64,000 nucleotides of DNA from Megachile rotundata (lineage: Eukaryota; Arthropoda; Insecta; Hymenoptera; Megachilidae): NCBI RefSeq assembly GCF_050947335.1, contig NC_134991.1, forward strand, positions 7,626,001 through 7,690,000, given 5' to 3'. Shown here one piece after another: positions 50,431 through 60,720 of the stretch (position 1 is the first letter of the stretch; each line of letters starts with the position of its first letter). The translations under genes were made by a program, and so were the position numbers. Under the pieces are notes generated by a model. That model was not told the DNA's origin, did not search any database, and was given only the letters and a program-made list of their open reading frames with translations.

Positions 50431-51015
50431 TAGCCAAATCTTCGAATTAGCATATGATTTGTGATTCAAAATGGCTGCCGGGAACTCAAATCTCCCTTAA
50501 CTCAAACCCCCGTAAAATCTCTAATCGTAACCGAAAATATTGTCTCTGGTACCGCGAAGAAACGTTTTGGAACACGTTTCCGAAGATCGTGTGTGCAGAA
50601 ACGAGTCACCTGCGCCTCTCTGCCGCTGTTAGAACAGCAGCAGCAGCAGTGGTAGCGATGCCGTAATAACGCCGGCACGCTCGTGCCAGAACCAAAGTAT
50701 ACGCTCGGTGTACACGACCTAAATAAGATGCGATGCCCCCCGGGGCGAAAGTAATTCACAGACACACTGGTGCAACCGGGGATACACGTATACACCGGCC
50801 AGGCTCTCGGGCTATAGTTTACGAAGTGCCGCAGGAACGCGTCGACCGACCGCTTTAGCGCAACTTCGACCCGCGTTTTTAAATTCGCGCGTGCACGCGA
50901 CATCGCTTTGGGACCTCCAAACGCGAGTTGGCTATTTCCTATGGGGTCCAAACGTGACAATTTTTCAATTCATTATATATATCAATTTCGAAATTCTCAT
51001 CTCCTATATTTAAAT
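50431..51015. other. CpG-rich island
   Basis: 50455-50940 is CpG-rich and includes a short CAGCAGCAGCAGCAG run (50635-50650). The minus frame at 50502-50960 has no recognisable product. Confidence 0.4.
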
Positions 51016-51353
51016 CTCTAGAACAGGAGTCGGCAATCTGCGGTTCGTGAGATGTATACGAATCAGTAGACTCAGTAGACTCGATTGAATCATACTTGCG
51101 GCTTTTGAGTAGTTTAGTACATATTGAAAAATTAATATTGCAATTGCGAAACAAGTATAATAATTTGGCGCAAAATAGAATGTTCTGATTTCATAATAAA
51201 CACATGTTTCACAGCAGATGACGGTTATATTATTTTTTCTAATATATATTACCTATGTATGTACTTATATTGGGTTCTTTAAAAAAGTAATTTATTACAT
51301 CGAAAAAAAAATGACTCCTAACTCCAGAAAGGTTGTTGACTCCTGCCCTAGAA
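51016..51353. mobile_element. Non-autonomous hAT-like DNA transposon (322-bp MITE) with 8-bp target duplication
   Basis: The element spans 51024-51345. It starts CAGGAGTCGGCAATCTGCGG and ends with the inverted CTTTCTGGAG-side sequence GGTTGTTGACTCCTG, whose reverse strand is CAGGAGTCAACAACC. The termini therefore match in CAGGAGTC and again in CAA, in the CAGG...GGCAA style of hAT elements. It is flanked by CTCTAGAA (51016-51023) and CCCTAGAA (51346-51353), an 8-base target duplication with one mismatch, as expected for hAT. At 322 bases it has no transposase, so it would have been moved by one encoded elsewhere. Orientation is arbitrary. Confidence 0.88.
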
Positions 51354-51690
51354 CATTAGTTCTGATATGGAATCACAAACTCTTCAAATTATTTAGGTTA
51401 CAAGGCGGTACATATATGTCCTCAAATTCTTGGATCCACAAATTTCTAAGTCCCCGAATCTCTACATGCAATAATCTTCACAAATTTGTAAATTTTAATA
51501 AATCTAAAACCCAACTTCTAATATTGTGCAAATTTATCTTCAGATCTCTCAGTTTTGAAATGTGAAGATTCTTTAATACCTTTAACCCTGAATTTTCACA
51601 TCCCTAAATTTATACATTAAGAAATATGTTATGCGGACCTACAAATCCTTAATTTGCCATATGTCTAAACAATTGAACTTCTCAATCTTT
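51354..51690. other. AT-rich sequence with decayed repeat units
   Basis: CCTCAAATTCTTGGATCCACAAATTTC-type units lead toward the array at 51.7 kb. No gene. Confidence 0.5.
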
Positions 51691-52290
51691 TATGTAGGTT
51701 TCTATCTCCAGACCCCCAAATAGCAAAGACTTCAACTTTCAAGATCTCCAAATTGCAAAGACCCCAATTTTCAAGGTCACCAAATTGCAAAGACCTCAGC
51801 TTCCACAACCCCCCACTTGCAAAGATCTCAGCTTCTAAGATATCCAAATTGCAAAGACGCAGCTTCCAAGGTCTCCAACTTCTAATACCCCTAACTTGCA
51901 AAGAATCCAACTTCCAAGATCCCCAAATTGCAAAGACCCCAACTTCCAAGGTTCCCAACTTGCAAAGATCCGACCTTCCAAGATTTCCAAATTGCAAAGA
52001 CCCCACCTTCCAAGATCCCCAAATTGCAAAGACCCCAACTTCCAAGGTTCCCAACTTGCAAAGATCCCACCTTCCAAGATTTCCAAATTGCAAAGACCCC
52101 ACCTTCCAAGATTCCCAACTTGCAAAGACCCCAACTTCCAAGGTTCCCGAATTGCAAAGACCCCACCTTCCAAGATTCCCAACTTGCAAAGGCCCCACCT
52201 TCCAAGATGCCCAAATTGCAAAGACCTCAGCTTCCAATATTCTCAACTTGCAAAGACCCCTGTTTCCAACATCCCCCATTCGCCCCCAAA
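51691..52290. repeat. 32-bp C-rich minisatellite with 96-bp higher-order unit
   Basis: The unit CTTCCAAGATCCCCAAATTG plus CAAAGACCCCAA repeats every 32 bases (CTTCCAAG at 51911, 51943, 51975, 52007, 52039 and 52071). Three-unit sets recur at 96 bases, for example 51943 and 52039. Because 96 is divisible by three and stops are absent, frames of 100-218 codons are open on both strands and in several phases at once; none is a gene. C-rich on the + strand. Confidence 0.95.
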
Positions 52291-53647
52291 TCCACAGACT
52301 CCCAAATATGTATACCCACATTTGTCCACATCAAAGGTGTGTCCATCTATTATAACTATAACTAACAAACATCCAACATCATGCATAAACCCATGAATCT
52401 CGCCAACAAACGTGTTGATGCAACTGAAATTTCCGTACATTAAAGAATAAATTTACGGCAGTAAGTTTGTCGCGTAACGAAGTTAAGAGAGTCGCGTCTA
52501 AAATAAGGGAAGAAATAGAATTTGGCCCGAAATGGATTTCAAATCGAGCTCGCTTGAATGCGAGATTTCATTTTAGCAAAATGGAAATGTTAAATGAAAG
52601 GATCAGGAGATTGCTTCCCAAAGGCTGGAACGATGCAATTCAGAATATCAGAAATCGTTTCAGGGGATAACTGCAATAAACTGCGATGCAAATGTGATCC
52701 TTTCTACTTGCAAAAGCACCGTTTTGGTGCGACGAATGATCGAGATACACCACTTTTCTTATTGTTAATGGGATCGAAACTAACGCATACTGAAATCTAA
52801 TTCTCCTGGGTCTGTTATATTACGCGTATGTTCTTGGGAATATTTCTCGTTATTACGTTAATGAGAGCTAATGTGAAAATATCCCTCATAAATAAAGTAT
52901 AGGTGAATGGTATCTGCGCTGGCTGTTCGAAGCGTTAAATCGTTCTCAAGACTAAGAGATCTAGAGAAAAACTGCCGCCGTGGAAACGTTCCTTTTTTTA
53001 TAATTGAACTACGTCATCGTAATTACGAGTCCCTTTAACGGAGATTTTCCTGTTGATTTCGTTTCACAATACGATAGTCTAAAATAGCAGTTAGGTCGAT
53101 AATAGGAAAAAGCAAGCTTAAAAATATTGAGGTGTGCAAGTCTCGAAATTTGCTAATTTAGAAATACAAAAATATCAAACTTCCTAATTTTACAATTTAG
53201 AAATAGATTCACAAATTTTTAAATCCTAATTTAAAAATTAAGAAATTTAATGAATTTAAAAATATACAGGTTCGAGTTAAAAATTGGTGAAAGTTATCGG
53301 TTTAAATAATTAACCCCTTAGTGCCCGCGATCGCACCCCTCCCGGTAGCTCATTAGTCCAAAGAAACCACATCCAAAATAGACACTAAAGGATTCCACGC
53401 TCGACAAGTGCACAATCGAACGCAACAAAGCAAAAAACAAGTGTCGGACATCCGATGGAGCAAAGGTATTCGTAAAAAGCCGCGAACCGGCGTGCAACGA
53501 ATCGCGAAAGGGGTTAACGGTTCATTATCACCCTATTTGATCGACAGAGGCGCAGCACGCCGGCGTGGAACACGGAATGATCGAGCAAACACCGGGAAGG
53601 AAATATGCGGGAACACCGTTGTATATAAATGTATATCGGAGGCGTTG
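52291..53647. other. Intronic sequence
   Basis: 52440-53080 is mixed unique sequence, 53100-53290 a weak AAATTTAAAAATT-type repeat, and 53310-53640 a CpG-rich island interrupted by the transposon at 53650. No gene recognised. Confidence 0.4.
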
Positions 53648-54210
53648 TATACAGGGTGTCCTACATTCACAGGCACATAAGTGTATAAAACATAACACTA
53701 AATATATAACAATATATGTGTAAATTTACTCATATGTGTCTCTTCATTCACATGTACTTCATTCACATGTACATGTATATTTATTACTACGTATATATTC
53801 ATGTATTAATTCATATGTTATTATGTCAATATTACATATGTTCATCCATATGTATGTATTCATACATGTACATATGTTTATTCATATGTATACATGTACA
53901 TCTACTGGTTCATGAACATATGTTTATTCATACGTACATATATTCGTATGTGCACATGTTTATTCATATGAATGTATAGTTGATTTACGTGTATGTACAT
54001 ATGTCTATTCATATGTTGGTACACTTATATTGCCATAAACATGAACACTAAAACACAGACATGCTTCATATCTCACTGCATTTATTAATTCTGTATTAAT
54101 AAACGTTAAATATAATTCTGATTTATGGACATTTCGTCATAAGACATAGTGATGTTTTAACCTGAAGAATAAGTGAAAATACAAGTTTAGAAGGTAGGAC
54201 ACCCTGTATA
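53648..54210. mobile_element. Non-autonomous DNA transposon (559 bp) with perfect inverted ends and TA target duplication
   Basis: The element spans 53650-54208. Its ends are TACAGGGTGTCCTAC and the exact reverse complement GTAGGACACCCTGTA; after one mismatch the match resumes for a few bases (TTC/GAA). Both sides carry TA (53648-53649 and 54209-54210), the target duplication of Tc1/mariner-type elements. The internal 53715-54030 is filled with CATATGTACATGTATATTTAT-type repeats, and there is no transposase. It sits inside a CpG-rich island, splitting 53.3-53.65 from 54.2-54.65 kb. Confidence 0.88.
53715..54030. repeat. Internal minisatellite of the TA-element
   Basis: Degenerate units such as TTCATATGTATGTATTCATACATG and TTTATTCATATGTA. 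Many are palindromic (CATATG, ACATGT), so the region can form cruciforms. Confidence 0.8.
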
Positions 54211-54680
54211 GGTGCAGTGTATCACGGGACGCGTGGCGAACGAGGGTCCGCTAGCCGCGGAGGAGAATAGAGCGAGAAAAGAGGGAAGAAGAGCGAGTTG
54301 AGGAGAGGGAAAGAAGGAACGAGGAGTGCATCGAGTCAGTGGGCTAGTGGGGCCGACAGAATGTAGCCCATGCTACGGTATCGTCTCCCTCTTTATCTCT
54401 CCCTCGTTCCTTCCGTTCTTCCTTCCTTCCTTCTTTCCCATCGAGTCGCTCCTCTCCTTCTCACCGACTCGACTACACTTCGTCTCGTCTTTTTCTCTTC
54501 TACTCGTTCTACACTGCAAACCCTCTATATATGTATAATAGCGGGTTCGCTATTCGATTCAAGCGTGTAGGTCGCGTCGCAAACGGCGCAGGGGTCTGCG
54601 TGTCGTACTACACACTTATTCCGCGTATATGAAATTGCGGTGTACACCTCCGTGCAATGTAGGCCTACTTTACTTCACAT
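54211..54680. promoter_or_regulatory. GA tract facing CT tract, promoter-like island
   Basis: 54255-54325 is purine-rich (GAGGAGAATAGAGCGAGAAAAG, GAGGAGAGGGAAAGAAGG). 54385-54500 is pyrimidine-rich (CTCCCTCTTTATCTCTCCC and CCTTCCTTCCTTC). This is the third such facing pair in the window. No start site or exon can be fixed. Confidence 0.35.
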
Positions 54681-55090
54681 GTGGAGTCTCGAGGTTTTTT
54701 TATTGGGTCTTGGAAATGTGGGAAATTTCGATGTTGATACTTTGGAGATTTGCGGATTTGGGGGTTTGAATGTATGGAAGTTTAGGAATTTGGGGTTTGC
54801 AAGTTTGGAGATTTGTGGGTTTAGGGTTTAAGGGTTTGAGATTCGGCAAGTTAGGTACTTGAGAATTTAGGATCTTGGGAATTTGGTGTTTTGGAGATTT
54901 GGGGATTTGGGATTTGGAAGTACGAGGTTCAAGATATGTAAAGATTTGAGAATTAAAGATTTATAGCATTTGGATTTAGAAATTTCAGCATTTGGAAATT
55001 TGAGAATAAGAGAATCTAAGATTTAAGGATTTGAACAATATTCCAGCCTTTGAAAGTACACTTAGAAATTCAAGAAAGTAACCCAAGATT
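54681..55090. repeat. Degenerate G-rich minisatellite
   Basis: Units like GGAGATTTGCGGATTTGGGGG and AATTTAGGATCTTGGG, decaying toward 55090. G-rich on the + strand. Confidence 0.8.
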
Positions 55091-55834
55091 CCCAAAGTTC
55101 GCAAACTAGCATTAAGAGCATGTACTCCCACATGTCTTCATATGTACATACATGAAAACTCCAAGATTTGAAAACGTCCATTCATAAAGAACAGTAATAC
55201 CCAAGACCCTAGTATCTGGAGAAAATTTCTAAACCGCCAAGGAGTTTAGAAAGATCTAACTTAGACGTCTAAACTTCGTGTTACCCAAAGGTAGTCCACA
55301 TTGCACCCAAGTGTATTCGCGGTATACAGTTGCAAGATACATGTGCTTGTGTACAAAGTTTCTTCTGTATACGTTTGCATGTAAAGAGCATGTACGAGCA
55401 TCCGTCGACGCAAGGTGTCCGTGTACGTCGGCAAGATGTGCATACAAGCGAAATTTGTACATCACATTCGTGTAATGAACTGTGTCACCCGTGATTTCTG
55501 CGCTGTCTGCACGCGTGTGACGCGCATGTGGCCGGTGCACGCAAGTTACGCAACCACTGCGACGAAAGTGCAGGCGAAAAAAAAAGACGAGAAAAAAAAT
55601 TGCGGCACTTTTCCTATACATGCAAGTCCTGTACATGGAGGTCCACGTTCGTTCAGCGACTGCGCTAATGAACCGTATCGCTACTATATTTAGTGCGCGA
55701 GTAAACACGCCGACACGCTAATCCATGGATACCGCACACAGACGTGTCATTGTATAATCGAGCGAAAAGTGTGAAGGAGTTCGAGCTGTTACTACACGAA
55801 TTTATAGGGTGCAGGATTCTTTTTAATCGGTAAT
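55091..55834. other. Unique intronic sequence
   Basis: 55260-55800 is rich in GTACA, TGCA and ACGTG words and contains AAAAAAAAAGACGAGAAAAAAAA. Opposite frames at 55256-55708 are open, but their Cys/Tyr/His-rich products are not recognisable. Confidence 0.4.
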
Positions 55835-56350
55835 GGTCAGTTTTGGGGATTTCGAATTTTGGGGGTTGCGGAGTTAGATTTTTTGGATTTCGAAGTCTTC
55901 ACATTTTTCAATTTATATTTTTATGTTTAAAAATTTAAGGATACTGATCTAAGTGAACTTATAGATTCTGAAGCTTATTGCAGTATTTCTGCTGTTACAA
56001 ATTCTTCAAATTCTCCAAATTCTCCAAATACTTCAAATTCTCCAAATTCTTAATATTTCAGAAATCTCGACTTCCAAGTTCTAGTGTTCTCAAGTTTCAA
56101 CATTTCTGAAATTCCCAACTTCTCAAACTCCCGAATTCCAAAATCCTGGACTTCCCCAAATTCCTACATTCCCAAATTCCTTAATCTCCAAGCTTAAGTT
56201 ATCGAATTCCTGAATCATCAACTTGCTGAATTCCTAAACTTCAAAAATTCCTATCTCCACTTACCAAATTTTTTTGTCTTTTCCAATTTCTCAGATTTCT
56301 CTAATTGGGCAACTTCCTCAAATTCCTCAAATGCTTCAAAATCCAATTTC
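55835..56350. repeat. Minisatellite that switches strand
   Basis: 55835-55900 is G-rich (GATTTCGAATTTTGGGGGTTG). After about 100 AT-rich bases, 56000-56350 is the C-rich counterpart (CAAATTCTCCAAATTCTCC and similar). The array family therefore appears in both orientations a short distance apart. Confidence 0.75.
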
Positions 56351-57005
56351 ACAAATTACCATTTCCATCATCCCCACCATGGAAACTCGGGCCAGACAGT
56401 CCCTAGACTTCCAAAACCGAAAAGCAAATGCCTTCTTCTAGCCGAAAGTAAGGCTACGTTGCAGCAGAGTGTACATAGACTTGTATGTATTATATGAAAT
56501 GGCGAATGTAGGCGCATCGCCACGACGTTTCCTTCCACGGTGAATCCCAGCCTGTCCCAGAGAGGCACGGGCACTGTAAAGCGGCATGAAAGCACGGAAT
56601 AGGCTGTCAGTGGATGGTCTATCGTCTGTGTGTGCACATTCACACACACGTACACACAGACATGTAGTTGGTATATAGAGAAGAGTGGGTGGGTAGGCAA
56701 GGCAAAGCAAGGCAGGCTCGGCTGGTGGTCGCTCGGTTGCGAAGTTCGCTCGATAGCAAAGTGCGGTTCCCCTCGACACGAGCTCTCGTGCTTGCAACGC
56801 GGTAGGATTAAAGGGGAACAGCCCGTGTACGGAAATGCACGATCGATGCGCACATGTCTGAATTTTCGTGTCAAGTCGTGACCGATCGACCACGGTCTGC
56901 GGCTGAGGGTGTCGCGTTTTGATTTTTCATCCCCCCATCTTCTATCCCGTTGCGGCTTATTCTCTGCTTTTCACTTATTTAGACGCTTCACGATTTATTT
57001 ACACA
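56351..57005. other. Unique island
   Basis: 56360-56940 is CpG-rich with a CACACACACG run at 56640. Overlapping minus frames at 56368-56893 have no recognisable domain. Confidence 0.4.
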
Positions 57006-57166
57006 CTATAGAAAACGCTGTCACAATTTATTTTGGTTCCTATTTACTATAGAACGCAATTTGTTTTGACCCTTTGCTATAGCAACTGTCACAATTTATT
57101 TTGACCCTCTGCTATAGAGAACGCTGTCACAATTTATTTAGTCTCTATTTGTTATAGAAAACGCTC
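57006..57166. repeat. Short tandem repeat around CTATAGAAAACGCTGTCAC
   Basis: Five TATAG starts at 57007, 57048, 57078, 57113 and 57153. Each is followed by variants of AACGCTGTCACAATTTATTT and CCTATTTACTATAG, so the unit is 30-41 bases with small deletions. Confidence 0.8.
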
Positions 57167-58250
57167 TGATGGAACACGTCGAGACAACTCGAAAAATTTC
57201 ATAAGGTTGTCTGGTTTTGTCAGATGAAACATCACTGGCTTTGTCAGATAATACCATTATAGTTGTGTAATAAAGGACTATTACATTTCTAGTAAACCGA
57301 TAATTATATGTAGTAATTAGGGGTGCTTTTAGCTTTTTCAGTGGGGCTACAGTGATATGAAGTTACATTTAGAATGTTGTTATCTCCCTCTGATTGCAGT
57401 TGGAAGACAATGTTGGAAAAACTGAATACTTCAAAGAGAACTGTTCTTTTGAACTCGTACCTTTCTACATATACCTTCATTTATGAAGCTGAAACTTCAT
57501 CTTGATTTTCCTCTTTCATGAAATCTTTCAAAAATTTCTTCAAAGTCTGCATATTTAGAATGCACAAATGGATGTGGGAATCATGAAGTAAAAAATTATT
57601 TCGAACACGAAAGGAAGTTTTTAAAAAAGATTTTCTTTAAAGAAATCATTTAATAATATCCTTTCCAAACTTTGCCCTACCTTAAAGCAGAATCAAGCTT
57701 GATTTATGTAAAGAAAGAAACATGAACAACAAAATAAATTTTCTACTAGCATAATCACCGTCCACGATAAATTGTATTCGAGACACTGTTAGTTCAGGTG
57801 ATAGTCGCATAAGCTGCCGTCCATTTCCTTTTTTCTCATGCAGCTGCTACGTTTTGTCGCAATGGAGTGCAACATGTTAATTAGATTCTCGATTTAACGG
57901 TGTCAGGCGTTCGTGTGGCAAGTGCACGAAGCATACGCGGGTAGATGAACACGTCAACGTGCCGAACACGATACCCATCTCGAAACACGTGCGTGTCGCC
58001 TCTGGTTTATCCTATCCTCTTACGACTCTCGCTTTGCTTCTCGCGTGACTCTCTTTTTACATCTCGTACACGTGGCTCGTGTAATTGCTGTCTTTACTTT
58101 CCACCTTCTACGATCCTCTTTCGTTCAAGCTTCGCTTCTCTTTCTACAATAGGACCTCTATCTTTCTTTAGTTTCATTCGTTGCTCGAAACGGGTAGTGC
58201 TCGTCGGATAGCAAAATCATATTCGATAGGGTACATTGACAGTCGACATT
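57167..58250. other. Intronic sequence
   Basis: AT-rich to 57750, then a mixed pyrimidine-rich island to 58200. No gene recognised. Confidence 0.4.
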
Positions 58251-58610
58251 TTTTATTAGATATTCAATATTACATACTATGTTCAATATTTTATATTATA
58301 CATTTTGTATATTTGATATTTTGTGTATGTTACATACACATATACTATATGTTACATATGTGCATATTACATACACATATTATTTTATATGTTACATATG
58401 TATGTGTATGTTACATACATATATTATATGTTCCATATGTGTGAGCATTTTACATACATATATTATATGTTACATACACATATTATATATTCGATATTTC
58501 ATATTACATATACACATTACACATTCAATATTTTATGTTACATATACATATTACATATTCAATATTTCATGTTACATATACATAGTATGTACATAATATT
58601 TCACTACATG
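58251..58610. repeat. ATGTTACATACACATATTATAT minisatellite
   Basis: Diverged units of about 20-25 bases built from TACATA, ATATTATATG and TTACATAC. The + frames of 88-105 codons (Tyr/Ile/Cys/His-rich) are artefacts. Confidence 0.88.
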
Positions 58611-58802
58611 AAAATAACGCAGTTAAAAAATTAAGGAAGGGTATATAGGAAGTTCAGGAATTTAAAGATCTAAAAACATGTAAAGAAATAAATTTATTAA
58701 AAATGAGAAAAATAAATTTTTGAATAATTCATCGGTTTTAAAAGTTGATGCGAAAAGTCTGAGCAGTCCCGAAAGGGTAGTAAAACCTCCCCCTGGAAGT
58801 GG

Positions 58803-58843
58803 TATATGTTCAGGAATATGGTCCCGAAAGATGAATCAGTGCC
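58803..58843 (+). promoter_or_regulatory. Tentative core promoter of the standard HR3 isoform
   Basis: TATATG at 58803 is followed at 58836-58841 by TCAGTG, close to the arthropod initiator TCAGTY, with about 35 bases from the start of the TATA-like word to the A of the initiator. A GGACA downstream-element-like word is at 58868, three bases off the ideal place. It lies at the sharp change from AT-rich repeat to CpG-rich unique DNA and about 890 bases before the ATG at 59730. Weak motifs; the start could be elsewhere in 58.7-59.6 kb. Confidence 0.25.
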
Positions 58844-59729
58844 GAGCGGAACGATGATCGCCGCGAGGGACAGGAAAGATGCTGACGAAAGTGTTTGCAG
58901 ATCGAGGATCTCCTAAGGGAAGAGTGGCCTGTGGCGCCATGTCACGCGAGACGAACGCACCAAAATCGACGACGAGGACGGCGACGACGAAGAGAGCAAG
59001 AGACCCGATCGTAACATCGACGATCACGACTCGCCTCGTTGCGGTTCGACTTGGCGGCGATTAAGAAGGTTGCAGCTAGTTGGGACGTTCATTAGCCAAG
59101 GTGCTGACGATACTAATAACAGTAGAGAGGTGATAGGCGGTAAACCGTGTCACGCAGTGGCGTAGGGCGAGTCGGGGTGGCGTGGAGGAGGCGGAAGAGG
59201 AGGTGGAGACGGAAGTGGACGATGACGGACACGGCTTTAACGTAATCCACCTAAAACCAGGAAGCATTGTACCGCGAGCTTCTTCGAGATCGGTTAACAA
59301 TACCGGAAGTGATACAGCGACGGTGAATTTCAGTGTCGTTCGCAAAGTGCATCAAATATCGAGCTTAGTAAATAATCGAATAGAAAGAGAGTAAGGTGAC
59401 GGAGATATAATAGTTTTGTTAACGTATCACGATAGTTAAGTCGAAGCAATCTTAGGGTTAGTAGCGAATGAACCACGAAGTGAAATCGTGGTGGTGGTGT
59501 ATGATAGGTGTAATAAAAGACCAGTGACAAAAGATACGTGGTGACACGAGTTGACGTGGTTCGATTCGTGGACTAATTCGGCGCGAACGTGCGGAGAAGG
59601 AGGACGTCCTTTCGGGGTGGCGTCGCGGAGCGCCGCAGCGGATGTTACGCCGGGCTGGTAAAGGGCGCCGGGTGATCTACGGGGGTAGCAGCCTGGAAGA
59701 GACAAAAGGCCATCACCACGGCGTTCAAC
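58844..59729 (+). other. Presumed 5' UTR of the standard HR3 exon, with upstream ORFs
   Basis: CpG-rich unique sequence continuing straight into the coding start, without an obvious pyrimidine tract plus AG for an acceptor, so it is more like a transcript start than an internal exon. Upstream ATGs include 58879 (61 codons) and 59642; the frame from 59642 overlaps the main start out of frame and would run past the splice donor. A frame at 59137-59394 encodes an acidic run (VEEAEEEVETEVDDDGHG) but has no ATG. An in-frame TGA at 59673-59675 precedes the main ATG. Confidence 0.45.
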
Positions 59730-59853
59730 ATGTTCGAGATGTGGAGCGCGGTGAGTTCCAAGCTGGAACACTCCGCGACCTCCTCGGGCTCGCCGTTACC
59801 TCTGACCTCGCACGCACCGCAAACACCTCACACCTCGTCCGGGAGCATAAAAG
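59730..59853 (+). CDS. Hr3: Nuclear receptor HR3 (Hr46/ROR-type), N-terminal exon of the standard isoform (partial CDS)
   Basis: This exon encodes 41 residues plus one base. It starts MFEMWSAVSSKLEH, continues through a Ser/Pro/Thr-rich stretch and ends PHTSSGSIK. It corresponds to the N terminus of Drosophila HR3, which has MFDMWSSVTSKLEA and a later SSGSIK directly before the first zinc finger; the spacing is similar. HR3 is an ecdysone-induced orphan receptor (NR1F, related to vertebrate RORs) that acts in the nucleus in the moulting and metamorphosis cascade, activating betaFTZ-F1 and antagonising early genes. The start is supported by the family match, the CAAC-ATG context and an in-frame TGA at 59673. 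The exon ends AAAG/GTAACG in phase 1, as expected for the Ala codon that opens the conserved AQIEIIPCKVCG block. That block and the rest of the receptor are not in the window. The frame continuing after 59853 (GNERAPLLCVE and on) is intron. Confidence 0.88.
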
Positions 59854-60139
59854 GTAACGAAAGAGCTCCGTTATTGTGTGTAGAAACGTACGTTCCCACG
59901 GTGATTGTGTATGATCCTTAAGGAAAAAGAATCACGCGTACACCGGGGCCGGTTCGCAGCGCTCTAACGTGCATTTTCTAATTCCGTTCGTGTCGGAGAA
60001 CCGTTGTACGGGCCCCATGGAATCGTCGTGAACCAAGTTTACATAACGTCCTTTTCAGAATAATACGTTCCGTGCTTGCTGGTACAGTCTACGGCAAAGC
60101 TGCCTTCCCTAGAGAATACCAGGAGACCATATATTCGTC
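59854..60139 (+). other. Start of the next HR3 intron
   Basis: Donor GTAACGAAAG, then CpG-rich sequence to about 60130. ACGTCCTTTTCAG at about 60046-60058 looks like a 3' splice site, but the sequence after it does not encode the zinc-finger block. Confidence 0.5.
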
Positions 60140-60720
60140 GCTTTTTTGGGAATTTTAGAGTTTGAACAGTTGGAGACACAGGAATTTGGGGAACTTGGGA
60201 TTTCGGGACTTTGGGATTTGGAGATTTACAGCGGTGGGAATTCTGGAACTTAATAGTTTACGAATTATGGGACTTGGAAACTTAGGGTGGATATAGGAGT
60301 TTAGGGAACTGGAATTTGGAGACATAAGTGTGAATTCTTAGAATTTGGGTACTATGGGTTAAGGACTAGTACGGCACTAGGACTTTGGGAAGATAGGGAC
60401 CGTAGAATTTGAAAATCCACATAGAATTCTTGGGGCCATAGATATTTATCAACCTAGAAATTTAGGATTCTATGTATTTGGGAATCTAAAAATTTGCAGG
60501 TGAAACTCGGAAATTTAAGAATTCAGAGATCTAAAAATTTGGACATTTCAGAACTTAGGAAACTTAAATATAAAATTTCAAACTTCAATATCGAACATAA
60601 AAACTTTGAAGTTTTGAGTACATAGAGATTTGGAAACTTCGAAATCTGAAAATCGAGGGGATATAAAAATTGAAAAGTTAACTTGAAAATTTGAAACTTC
60701 GAAAATGCAAAAATTGTCAA
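60140..60720. repeat. Degenerate G-rich minisatellite
   Basis: Units like GGAATTTGGGGAACTTGGGATTTCGGGACTTTGGG decay into AAATTTGGAAACTTCGAAATC-type units. No fixed period could be assigned by eye. Confidence 0.7.

Noticed and set aside
51665..52396. Five long frames on both strands (107-218 codons)
   Set aside because: Frames open at once on both strands and in several phases are expected of a stop-free 32/96-bp array, not of genes.
59137..59394. Acidic open frame upstream of the HR3 start
   Set aside because: It has no ATG and no acceptor at its start; it fits better as 5' UTR.
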